Origin: G965215055 sp965242685
GTDB taxonomy: Bacteria > Pseudomonadota > Gammaproteobacteria > UBA4575
Assembly (NCBI GenBank): GCA_965242685.1
Contig: OZ251487.1
Span: 248,001 to 312,000 of the forward strand
Length of the DNA stretch: 64,000 bases
Direction of reading: 5' to 3'
The translations under genes were made by a program, and so were the position numbers. Below, piece by piece: positions 26,215-34,066 of this stretch. The notes under the pieces were generated by a model. That model saw only the letters and a program-made list of their open reading frames with translations, made no database searches and was not told the origin of the DNA. The first letter of the stretch is position 1. Each line of letters starts with the position of its first letter.

Positions 26215-27969
26215 ATGAGTAGCGTGATCGACAACTACCTGGAAGCAATACGGCAAGCCACGTCCGCACCGGGGGGCATCTACGCCTATCGAGGCCAAGC
26301 GAATTCAGAATGGAAGTTGCGTTCCTCTGCAACGCGCCGATTGCTCGAAGAGGAAAGTGACGAAGACGCAAAGACAAAGCGACTGAAAGACCAGGATTTT
26401 ATAAAAGAATACCTTGACTATCATCGTGAACTTATAGATCGGGCACGTACCGGCGGTTTCGGCATTGAAGAGGGTCGCGAGGTGACAGACCTGCAACTCC
26501 TTGCCAAGTTGCAGCACTTCCGTGCGGCAACCGGCCTACTTGATTTCACCCGAAGCCCGCTCGTTGCCCTGTGGTTCGCCACTGAAAAGAAAGATGATAA
26601 AAACGGTGCTATTTTTATCGTCAATACGAACGATCCTGTGTACGTGAAACAAATTTTAGATAAGCCTGATCTGGAAGATAAGCGTGATCTGGACCTGAGT
26701 AATATATTTTCTTCTCAGCCTGGTCAGCCTAACTTAGCTTGTCTGGAGCCTATGTTGAGCGGCGATGCAAAGTCGAGAATCCTCTCTCAACGCAGTCTCT
26801 TTATCATGGGTCGGCCTTCGATACTTGAGAGTTCTGAGATTATCAGAATAATAGTTATACATCGCCACGTCGGTACATCCGTTGCGGCGGTAGGCAGAAG
26901 TTTTGAAATTATCAAAATCGTTATAAAACAGGAATATAAGAAAGATCTACGCGAAGACTTGGAACGCCTCGATGTCAACGAGTCATCACTGTTTCGGGGG
27001 GATATATACGGTTTTGCACAGGTGGAAAGTGCTGAATCGTCGTTGCCACAGGAACTTGATGCGAGCTATTACCTTATTCAGGGGAATAAATCCTTTCAGC
27101 AGGGCGAGTACGAGGACGCGATTGCAAATTATGACCAAGCGATTCAACGAGAGCCAAAGGCTGCCAGGGCCTACAACAACCGGGGGGTTGCAAAGCATAA
27201 CCTTGGCAGGTATGCGGACGCGATTGCGGACTATAACAAGACCATTGAGTTGAAGCCGGGTTTAGCCAGTCCCTACAACAACCTAGGGACTGCAAGGAGA
27301 GGTCTTCGCGAGTACGTGGACGCGATTGCGGCCTATAACAAGGCCATTGAACTGGATAAGGATTATGCCGAGGCCTACTATAACCGGGGTCTTACAAAGA
27401 GCAAACTTAACAAACTTGACCAGTATAAGTCTGCGATTGCCGACTATGATGAGGCAATTAAACTGGGGCCGGATGATGCCTTGGCCTACAACAACCGAGG
27501 GATTGCAAAGTACAGTCTTGGCAAGCATGACCTTGCGATTGCAGACTATGACAAGGCGATTGAACTGAAGCCGGATTTAGCCGAGGCCTACGCCAATCGG
27601 GGGAATGCAAAGAACAACCTTGACCAGTATGAGGACGCGATTGCGGACTTTGACGAAGCCATTCGACTAAAGCCGGATTTAGCCGGGGCCTACGTCAACC
27701 GGGGGAATACAAAGGGAGGTCTTGGCAAGTATGCGGAGGCGATTGCAGATTATGACAAGGCGATTGAACTGAAGCCGGATTTAGCCGAGGCCTACGCCGG
27801 CCGGGGGAATGCAAACAGGGCATTGAGCCGTATGGACAAGGTATTGAGCCGTATGGATGAGGAGGCTCGCAAGGACTTTGAAAAAGCACTTTTTCTGGCC
27901 ATTTCGGCCCGCAATAAGGACTTGGCGGCTGGGATAAGGAAAGAACTTGAAGCCCTTGACAAAGGGTAG
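26215..27969 (+). CDS. FRG-domain and TPR-repeat protein
   Basis: A 584-residue cytoplasmic protein with no signal peptide. Residues 20-140 form an FRG domain, named for the conserved residues in IYAYRGQ and the later LQHFRAATGLLDFTRSPLVALWFA block. From about residue 283 there are seven full and one partial TPR units, mostly 34 residues (AEAY-NRG-AK pattern), one of 37. The C-terminus (ELEALDKG) is shared with the next two TPR proteins. FRG domains occur in uncharacterised, often defence-associated proteins; TPRs bind proteins. A sensor-effector role is inference. Paralogous N-terminal swaps downstream suggest modular exchange. Confidence 0.78.
   Translation: MSSVIDNYLEAIRQATSAPGGIYAYRGQANSEWKLRSSATRRLLEEESDEDAKTKRLKDQDFIKEYLDYHRELIDRARTGGFGIEEGREVTDLQLLAKLQHFRAATGLLDFTRSPLVALWFATEKKDDKNGAIFIVNTNDPVYVKQILDKPDLEDKRDLDLSNIFSSQPGQPNLACLEPMLSGDAKSRILSQRSLFIMGRPSILESSEIIRIIVIHRHVGTSVAAVGRSFEIIKIVIKQEYKKDLREDLERLDVNESSLFRGDIYGFAQVESAESSLPQELDASYYLIQGNKSFQQGEYEDAIANYDQAIQREPKAARAYNNRGVAKHNLGRYADAIADYNKTIELKPGLASPYNNLGTARRGLREYVDAIAAYNKAIELDKDYAEAYYNRGLTKSKLNKLDQYKSAIADYDEAIKLGPDDALAYNNRGIAKYSLGKHDLAIADYDKAIELKPDLAEAYANRGNAKNNLDQYEDAIADFDEAIRLKPDLAGAYVNRGNTKGGLGKYAEAIADYDKAIELKPDLAEAYAGRGNANRALSRMDKVLSRMDEEARKDFEKALFLAISARNKDLAAGIRKELEALDKG
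27061..27885 (+). repeat. 102-bp TPR-coding repeat array 1
   Basis: Units start at 27061, 27163, 27265, 27367 (111 bp), 27478, 27580, 27682 and 27784. Most are 102 bp. The DNA is close between units, and matches units in arrays 2 and 3, which points to unequal crossing-over or gene conversion. Confidence 0.85.
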
Positions 27970-28124
27970 GTTGGTCACTCTATCGTTACGCGGTGAATTT
28001 CACAAATAATACGAGTTTCATTTTATGACGCTGCACCCGATGTTCTCTTATAGATACGGTGCGGGTCATGTCGCCCGCATGGTCGCCGTTGTGTTGGCAG
28101 TCCTTTCAACTCCCCTGTTTGCGG
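27964..28124 (+). repeat. Direct repeat copy 1: upstream plus signal-peptide segment
   Basis: About 160 bases, from the last codons of the FRG gene through the 55-base intergenic stretch and the signal peptide of the following frame. It is nearly identical to 29893-30053 (about 85-90% by eye). The conserved part includes the likely ribosome site region and ATG, so promoter or translation signals were duplicated with the gene. Confidence 0.8.
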
Positions 28125-28246
28125 CACCAATGGGGACGTTTACCGGTGATCCGACTGCCGCAACCGGTGAAAATTTATCCGTGGATGGTGAAAATTTATC
28201 GGCTACGAGAATAGCACTGATCCGTCCATGCTCACCGCGCAAATAA
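28025..28246 (+). pseudogene. Signal-peptide fragment of the second TPR protein, separated by a frameshift
   Basis: 73 codons starting MTLHPMFSYRYGAGHVARMVAVVLAVL.., homologous to the N-terminus of the third TPR protein (MMVHPMFSYRYNVGHVARM..). It carries a signal peptide ending LFAAP. After that it has a 95-base net insertion that contains a 21-base imperfect tandem (GGTGAAAATTTATC at 28166 and 28187) and the frame shifts. The sequence resumes as the next gene at 28228, in another frame. It is either a decayed N-terminus or a frameshift that lets two products be made. Confidence 0.55.
28166..28207 (+). repeat. 21-bp imperfect tandem repeat within the 95-base insertion
   Basis: Two copies of a 21-base unit starting GGTGAAAATTTATC, at 28166 and 28187. 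It lies in the segment that separates the signal-peptide fragment from the rest of the second TPR gene and is absent from the third TPR gene. Confidence 0.7.
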
Positions 28247-29898
28247 GCGGCTCGGATATAGTTACCAAAGCCGAATCGCAACGCCGTTTCAATGAGCTTG
28301 AAAATGAACTCAGAAAAGAAATCCTTGATGCCCTTGAAAAGTCTGTCGACCGGTGGTTCGTAATTCTTGGCTTAATCCTGGCGTTGTTGGCGATTGCTGG
28401 CTACTTTGGCTTTAAAAGAATCCGAGATATGGAGGAAGAATTCCGAGAAATAAAGGCTGAAGCCAAGGAAGACTTTCAAAAGATGAAAGATGAGGCCAAG
28501 CAAGACTTCCGAGGTATGAAGACTGAAACCAAGCAAGACTTTCGAGACATGAAGACCGAAATCAAGCAAGACATCCGAGACATAAAGACTGAAACCAAGC
28601 AAGACATCCGAGATATGACTGCCGAACTTGCTGCTAGATCTCCGGGCGAGGCCCGCAAGGCCATAGAAAATGTCAAAGGTAACCCCAAAGCCACAACGAT
28701 GGACCGAGTCATTGCGGATGCTATTTCACTGCAACAACAGAGAAAAGTTGACGAGGCCATCGAAAAGTGGCGGTCTATTGCAAATATTGCGGCAGGAACC
28801 GACATGGAACTTGCAGCCCGGGCGTGGTTTTCCGTTGGCTATCTTTACGGAAAGGAGAAGCGCGATTTTCAAGCGGCGGAAGACGCATTTACCAAAGCCG
28901 TTGAACTAAAACCGGATTTAGCCGAGGCCTACACCAACCGGGGGAATGCAAAGAACAGCCTTGACAGGCATGAGGAGGCGATGGCGGACTTTGACCAGGC
29001 CATTGAACTAAAGCCGGATAATGCCTTGGCCTACAACGGCCGGGGGCTTGCAAAGAGCAATCTTGGCGGGTATCAGGAAGCGATTGCCGACTATAACGAA
29101 GCCATCCAACGGAAGCCGGATTTAGCCGAGGCCTACAACAACCGTGGTGCTGCAAAGGGATTGCTTGGCAGGTATGAGGAGGCGATTGCAGACTATAACC
29201 AGGCCATTGAACTGAAGCCGGGTTTAGCCGAGGCTTACGTCGGCCGAGGGACTACAAAGGGAAGTCTTGGCAAGCATGAGGGCGCGATTGCGGACTATGA
29301 TGAGGCCATTGAACGGAAGCCGGATTATGCCGGGGCCTACTACAACCGGGGAATTGCAAAGTATAGCCTTGACAGGCGTGAGGAGGCAATTACAGATTAT
29401 GACGAAGCTATTCGATGGAAGCCGGATTTTGCCAAGGCCTACTACAACCGAGGGGCTGCAAAGGGAGAGCTTGGCAGGCATGAGGAAGCGATTGCGGACT
29501 ATGACAAGGCCATTGAACTGAAGCTGGATGATGCCGAGGTCTACTACAACCGGGGGGTTGTGAAGGGATATCTTGGAAGGTATGTGGAGGCGATTGCGGA
29601 CTATGATGAGGCCATTCGACTGAAGCCGGATGATGTTAAGGCCTACGTCAACCAGGGGAATGCAAAGGGAGGGCTTGGCAGGCATGAGGATGCGATTGCA
29701 GACTATAACAAAGCGATTAAACTAAAGCCGGATGATGCCTTGGCCTACGCCAACCGAGGGCTTGCAAATAAGGCATGGGGGCGTAGGGATGAGGCTCGCA
29801 GGGACTTTGAAACAGCACTTTCTCTGGCCGTTGCGGCCGGCGATGAGGACTTGGCGGCTGAGATAAGGAAGGGACTTGAAGACCTTGACAAGGGGTAG
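28228..29898 (+). CDS. Membrane-anchored TPR protein with hendecad coiled coil
   Basis: 556 residues. One hydrophobic helix near residues 50-66 (WFVILGLILALLAIAGYFGF) is followed by five 11-residue repeats of the type KTETKQDFRDM (28456-28620), then nine or ten TPR units and the C-terminal KGLEDLDKG shared with its neighbours. If the protein began with the signal peptide of the preceding fragment it would match the third TPR protein; from its own ATG it lacks one. The expected topology puts the TPR array in the cytoplasm. Function unknown. Start codon choice is uncertain. Confidence 0.68.
   Translation: MLTAQISGSDIVTKAESQRRFNELENELRKEILDALEKSVDRWFVILGLILALLAIAGYFGFKRIRDMEEEFREIKAEAKEDFQKMKDEAKQDFRGMKTETKQDFRDMKTEIKQDIRDIKTETKQDIRDMTAELAARSPGEARKAIENVKGNPKATTMDRVIADAISLQQQRKVDEAIEKWRSIANIAAGTDMELAARAWFSVGYLYGKEKRDFQAAEDAFTKAVELKPDLAEAYTNRGNAKNSLDRHEEAMADFDQAIELKPDNALAYNGRGLAKSNLGGYQEAIADYNEAIQRKPDLAEAYNNRGAAKGLLGRYEEAIADYNQAIELKPGLAEAYVGRGTTKGSLGKHEGAIADYDEAIERKPDYAGAYYNRGIAKYSLDRREEAITDYDEAIRWKPDFAKAYYNRGAAKGELGRHEEAIADYDKAIELKLDDAEVYYNRGVVKGYLGRYVEAIADYDEAIRLKPDDVKAYVNQGNAKGGLGRHEDAIADYNKAIKLKPDDALAYANRGLANKAWGRRDEARRDFETALSLAVAAGDEDLAAEIRKGLEDLDKG
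28456..28620 (+). repeat. Five 33-bp repeats encoding hendecads
   Basis: Units at 28456, 28489, 28522, 28555 and 28588, each encoding an 11-residue unit with Lys-Gln-Asp-Phe/Ile-Arg near the centre. An 11-residue period makes a continuous amphipathic helix or a hendecad coiled coil. Confidence 0.85.
28921..29838 (+). repeat. 102-bp TPR-coding repeat array 2
   Basis: Nine units of exactly 102 bp starting at 28921, 29023, 29125, 29227, 29329, 29431, 29533, 29635 and 29737. A partial unit precedes them. Unit sequence matches arrays 1 and 3. Confidence 0.85.
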
Positions 29899-30053
29899 GA
29901 TTGGTCACTTTGCCGGTACGCGATGAACGTCACAAATAATACGGGTTTCATTTTATGATGGTGCACCCGATGTTCTCTTATAGATACAACGTGGGTCATG
30001 TCGCCCGCATGGTCGTCGTTGTGTTGGCAGTACTTTCAGCTCCCCTGTTCGCG
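29893..30053 (+). repeat. Direct repeat copy 2: upstream plus signal-peptide segment
   Basis: Second copy of the 160-base segment at 27964-28124. Here the reading frame continues from the signal peptide into the mature protein without a break, so this appears to be the intact version. Confidence 0.8.
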
Positions 30054-31175
30054 GAGCCGTCCATGCACGCCGCGCAAATAACCGATCCGGACGTTGTTAC
30101 TCAAACTCAAGTCGATGAGATCGAAAACAGGCTTAGACGCGAATTGCTGGATGACCGTGCCAGGATGCATGACCGGTGGCTTGCCTCCATCACTATCATT
30201 TTGGCTTCCTTCGCTGTCATTATCCCGATTCTTGGTTTTATCGCGGGTTATTTCGGTTTCAAAAACTTCCAAACTGAAGCACGTCGGCATGTAGATTCAT
30301 CTAAAGAACATGCCGATGAAGCCCTGCGTCTTGTTGAGCAGATCAAAGGTAAACATGCTGAGGCCGAGGCAGACGCGAAAGCCTTAAAAGACCTAAGAAA
30401 AATAAATGCTGAGGATATCAGTAACGATCCGAAAAAGGCTGAGCAGGTTGAAAAAAGTGTCCAAGAAAACCCTGAGGCATCGCCAGTGGATAAAGCGATT
30501 GCTGCTGCCGGGACATTGCAACAGCAAGGAAAAATTGATGGGGCCATCGAAAAATGGCGGTCTATTGCAAATATTATGGAGGGAACCGACATGGAACTTG
30601 CAGCCCGTGCGTGGTTGTCCGTTGGCTATCTTTACGGACAGGAGAAGCGCGATTCTCAAGCGGCGATCAATGCTTATACCAAAGTGATCTCCCTGAAGCC
30701 GGATGATGCCAAGGCCTACTACAACCGGGGGCTTGCAAAGGGAAAGCTTAATAGACATGAGGAGGCGATTGCGGACTGTGACAAGGCCATTGAACTGAAG
30801 CCGGATTATGCCGAAGCCTACAACAACCGGGGGCTTGCAAAGAACAGCCTTGGCAGGTATGAGGAGGCGATTGCGGACTATGGCGAAGCCATTCTACGAG
30901 AGCCGGGTGATGTTAAGGCCTACAACAACCGGGGGGTTACAAAGGAAAATCTTGGCAGATATAAGGAGGCGATTGCGGACTTTGACCAGGCCATTGAGTT
31001 AGTGCCGGATTTTGCCTTGGCCTACGCCAACCGAGGGCTTGCAAACAAGGCATGGGGCCGTATGGATGAGGCCCGCAAGGGCTTTGAAAAAGCACTTTCT
31101 CTGGCCGTTAAGGCCGGCGATAAGGACTTGGCGACCTGGATAAGGAAGAAACTTGAAGACCTTGATAAAGGGTAG
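29955..31175 (+). CDS. Signal-peptide, single-TM, TPR protein
   Basis: 406 residues. Signal peptide with a hydrophobic stretch (MVVVVLAVLSAPLFA) and Ala-x-Ala end, then a short periplasmic segment of about 45 residues, a membrane helix (SITIILASFAVIIPILGFIAGYFGF), a coiled-coil linker and five or six TPRs. C-terminus KKLEDLDKG as in its neighbours. The GYFGFK motif after the membrane helix is shared with the second TPR protein. The layout suits a receptor with an outside helix and a cytoplasmic TPR platform. Function unknown. Confidence 0.72.
   Translation: MMVHPMFSYRYNVGHVARMVVVVLAVLSAPLFAEPSMHAAQITDPDVVTQTQVDEIENRLRRELLDDRARMHDRWLASITIILASFAVIIPILGFIAGYFGFKNFQTEARRHVDSSKEHADEALRLVEQIKGKHAEAEADAKALKDLRKINAEDISNDPKKAEQVEKSVQENPEASPVDKAIAAAGTLQQQGKIDGAIEKWRSIANIMEGTDMELAARAWLSVGYLYGQEKRDSQAAINAYTKVISLKPDDAKAYYNRGLAKGKLNRHEEAIADCDKAIELKPDYAEAYNNRGLAKNSLGRYEEAIADYGEAILREPGDVKAYNNRGVTKENLGRYKEAIADFDQAIELVPDFALAYANRGLANKAWGRMDEARKGFEKALSLAVKAGDKDLATWIRKKLEDLDKG
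30708..31115 (+). repeat. 102-bp TPR-coding repeat array 3
   Basis: Units start at 30708, 30810, 30912 and 31014, the last partial. DNA matches arrays 1 and 2, which supports recombination among the three genes. Confidence 0.8.
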
Positions 31176-31317
31176 AGTCACCTTGACCGCATTCATCGTT
31201 GTTGGGGACGCCGCCGAAACAGACCAAACCCCTACCCAAAAAATAGCCACCCCTTGAAACCAGCCGATAATTCATGCAAGTTATAACCCCGTTTGTGACC
31301 ATGCCCGACAAAGTTTA

Positions 31318-31908
31318 ATGATCGACACGAGCCTACAAATACTGCGCACCGACATTTCCGGGATGCCTGTGGAATGGGTCAACTATCAAGACGCCGCGCG
31401 TTTGTATCACGGCCAACAGGTGGCCTACACGTGCGGGGAGTCCCTGTACGTGATTCACGGCGGCATCAACGCCCGCAGTGGCCGCCGCAGCGAAATCGAG
31501 GTACATTCCATCATCGCCACGCACGGCAGCAATCGCTCTTTATACGACAGCTACGTACCGCCGCTCAATAACCGCACCTTGTTCAAGCGCGATGCGAACC
31601 TGTGCCTGTACTGTGGCCAATGCTTTGATCGTCGCAGCCTGTCGCGCGACCACGTCAGGCCGTTGAGCCTGGGCGGCACCGATGACTGGAACAACGTCGT
31701 TACGGCGTGCAAACGCTGTAACAATCACAAGGCCGGGCGCACCCCCGAACAATCCGGGATGCAGCTGCTGGCGATCCCGTTCGCGCCCACCTATGCGGAG
31801 TACATATACCTACAGGGGCGCAGGATCTTGGCGGATCAGATGAAATTTTTACTGGCGCACTTTCCGCGCACCAGCCCGTTGCATGAGCGTCTGAGCAAGC
31901 TGGCATAA
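31318..31908 (+). CDS. HNH endonuclease
   Basis: 196 residues with a complete HNH motif. A Cys-x-x-Cys pair in CLYCG at about 97-100, the catalytic DHVRPLSLGGTDDWNNVV, and a second Cys-x-x-Cys in ACKRCNNHKAGRTPEQSGM. This is the HNH type common in free-standing bacterial nucleases, not of the restriction-enzyme partner kind. It follows the TPR block after 142 bases on the same strand. Whether it is part of that block is unclear; its own promoter region was not recognised. Confidence 0.82.
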   Translation: MIDTSLQILRTDISGMPVEWVNYQDAARLYHGQQVAYTCGESLYVIHGGINARSGRRSEIEVHSIIATHGSNRSLYDSYVPPLNNRTLFKRDANLCLYCGQCFDRRSLSRDHVRPLSLGGTDDWNNVVTACKRCNNHKAGRTPEQSGMQLLAIPFAPTYAEYIYLQGRRILADQMKFLLAHFPRTSPLHERLSKLA

Positions 31909-31991
31909 TTGGGCCGTGACTTGGCATCCGTCCGTTGTCGCGGCCTGGGTAGTGCGTAGCGGATTTTCAGTCGGTGATTGACGACGAGACG

Positions 31992-33098
31992 ATGGCAACA
32001 TACAAAGGCGAGGAAGACTACGCACACGGCGGCGACGCCCGTCTCGGGGTGCTGATAACCAATCTTGGCACGCCCGCCGCGCCCACCGCCGGGGCGGTAT
32101 GGAAATATCTGGGCGAGTTTTTGTCGGATGCGCGCGTCATCGAGATCCCCAAGCCGCTATGGTGGCCGTTGTTGTACGGGGTGATTTTGCCGTTGCGTGC
32201 CAAATCCACCGCCAGGGGCTACGCGAAAGTGTGGGAAGACGAGGACTCCCCCCTGCTGGCGATCAGTAAGAGGCAGCGTGCCGCCTTGCAGGCCGCCTTG
32301 GACGATGCCGCTACCGAAAAGATCGCCGAAAAGATCGAAGTCGAACTGGCGATGCGTTACGGGCAACCGTCCATCCGCTCGGCATTACACGCGTTACAGG
32401 CAAAGAACGCGCGCCGGATTTTGCTGTTACCCCTGTACCCCCAATACGCCGCCAGCACCACGGCGGCCACCTTCGACGCCGTCGCCGAAGAACTTGGGCG
32501 ATGGCGATGGATACCCGAATTGCGCATGATCAATCGCTACGGCAGCGAACCGGAATACATCGACGCCTGCGTACAACGGATCACGTCCCACTGGCAAGGG
32601 CGCGAACGCGGCCAAAGACTTATCCTCTCGTTTCACGGCCTGCCCAAGCGAAGCCTGCTATTGGGCGACCCCTATCATTGCGAGTGTCAGCAGACGGCGC
32701 GCCTGATTGCCGAAAAACTCGGTTTGAGCGATACACAGTGGGAGATCGCCTTTCAATCGCGCTTCGGCAAGGCCGAGTGGCTGAAGCCCTACACAGAGGA
32801 TCGCATCGTCGCATTGCCCCGCGAGGGAGTGGATTCGGTGGATATTTTCTGTCCCGGATTTTCCGCCGACTGCCTGGAGACGTTGGAAGAGATCGAAATG
32901 AACGACCGTGAAACCTTTCTGCACCACGGCGGGCGGGCGTTTCACTATATACCGGCGCTGAACGATGCGCCTTTTCACATCGAGGCCCTGGCGGCCATCG
33001 TCTTGCGCCATCTGCAAGGCTGGTCGGTGGCGCGCGTTTCGCCGGCGGAAAAATCGGCACTGCGCAAGCGTGCGATGGCACTCGGCGCGAAGCAATAG
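31992..33098 (+). CDS. hemH: Ferrochelatase
   Basis: Inserts iron into protoporphyrin IX, the last step of heme synthesis. Family blocks LGVLITNLGTPAAP, LLPLYPQYAASTTAATFDAV, LILSFHGLPKRSLLLGDPYHCECQQTARLIA with the catalytic His, FQSRFGKAEWLKPYT, and VDIFCPGFSADCLETLEEI. The frame opens with GTG at 31974, but I take ATG at 31992 (MATYKGEEDY) as likelier; either gives about 370 residues. Ends 18 bases before the convergent exonuclease gene. Confidence 0.93.
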   Translation: MATYKGEEDYAHGGDARLGVLITNLGTPAAPTAGAVWKYLGEFLSDARVIEIPKPLWWPLLYGVILPLRAKSTARGYAKVWEDEDSPLLAISKRQRAALQAALDDAATEKIAEKIEVELAMRYGQPSIRSALHALQAKNARRILLLPLYPQYAASTTAATFDAVAEELGRWRWIPELRMINRYGSEPEYIDACVQRITSHWQGRERGQRLILSFHGLPKRSLLLGDPYHCECQQTARLIAEKLGLSDTQWEIAFQSRFGKAEWLKPYTEDRIVALPREGVDSVDIFCPGFSADCLETLEEIEMNDRETFLHHGGRAFHYIPALNDAPFHIEALAAIVLRHLQGWSVARVSPAEKSALRKRAMALGAKQ

Positions 33099-33116
33099 AC
33101 GGGTTTGTACGCGTAT

Positions 33117-34004
33117 TTACGCCCGCAACAGATTCAACCAACGGTTGCGGCGATAGTGCCCGAAGCCGAACTCGTCGAACAGTGCCTCCAGTCTGGCGAA
33201 ATCGGGCGGTTGACGTTGCAGTTGCACGGGGGCGGAAAAATCCACGTCACAATAGATGGTGGTCAATTTCTTGTACAACAACAGGTGCTCCTTGTGGTCT
33301 TCGATCAGGCTTTGGATACGTTCCGCGCCGCGAATGTTCATGTCGCCGATCTCGGCACAGTTTTCCAGCAGCTTTTCCAGGCTTGAAAATCGGTTGAGCA
33401 GTTTTGCGGCGGTGGCCATGCCGATTCCGGGCACGCCGGGGATGTTGTCGCTCTTGTCTCCGGCCACGGCCAGTTGATCGGCGATCTGTTCGGGGTACAC
33501 GCCGAACCGCTTTTTGATCTGTGCGGGGGAGTGCCGCGTGCCTTTGGCAAAATTCCACCAAACATCGTCCTCGATGACGAGTTGCGCCAAGTCTTTGTCC
33601 GACGTGAGGATCGTGATCTTGTGGCCGCGATTGCGCATATGTCGCGCCAGCGTACCGATCAGGTCGTCGGCCTCGTAACCGGGGCTTTCGGCCTCGAAAA
33701 TCCCCAGTGCGCGCAAGAAATTCCGGCAGTGGGCGAACTGCCGTTTGAGTGCCGCCGGCGTCGGCTCGCGGTTGGCCTTGTACGGCGGGTAAAGTTGATT
33801 GCGAAACGAGGTGGCGAGGCTTTTATCAAAGGCAAAACCGACGTATTCGGCGCGCGTCTGATGCAGAAATTGATATACGAAGTCGATAAAACCGTGAACG
33901 GCGTTGATCGGCTCATTGTTACGGTTGACCACGTGGTCGGGTACCGTGAACCAGCCACGGAAGATGTAAATGCTGGCGTCGATCAGGTAGACGTTCGCCG
34001 GCAT
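33117..34004 (-). CDS. 5'-3' exonuclease (PolA-type N-terminal domain protein)
   Basis: Stand-alone 5' nuclease/flap-endonuclease fold of about 295 residues. Metal-binding acidic residues are seen in VYLIDASIYIFRG, FAFDKSLATSFRN, SPGYEADDLIGTLA, TSDKDLAQL and GDKSDNIPGVPGIGMATA (helix-hairpin-helix). It resembles the N-terminal domain of DNA polymerase I and Xni/ExoIX. It probably acts on primers or flaps. The ATG at 34004 is supported by MPANVYLIDAS. Convergent with hemH. Confidence 0.87.
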   Translation of the reverse strand: MPANVYLIDASIYIFRGWFTVPDHVVNRNNEPINAVHGFIDFVYQFLHQTRAEYVGFAFDKSLATSFRNQLYPPYKANREPTPAALKRQFAHCRNFLRALGIFEAESPGYEADDLIGTLARHMRNRGHKITILTSDKDLAQLVIEDDVWWNFAKGTRHSPAQIKKRFGVYPEQIADQLAVAGDKSDNIPGVPGIGMATAAKLLNRFSSLEKLLENCAEIGDMNIRGAERIQSLIEDHKEHLLLYKKLTTIYCDVDFSAPVQLQRQPPDFARLEALFDEFGFGHYRRNRWLNLLRA

Positions 34005-34066
34005 GGAGAAAAAAGACGGGCTTGGCGCGTGCGGCCGAGGCGCTCGGGCCGGGTTTGCATGGTGCG

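Noticed and set aside
27061..31115. Possible CRISPR array
   Set aside because: Repeats are 102 bp, in frame and coding TPR motifs; no spacers.
32620..33141. 173-codon open frame on the - strand over hemH
   Set aside because: Arg/Pro/Ser-rich shadow of a complete ferrochelatase.
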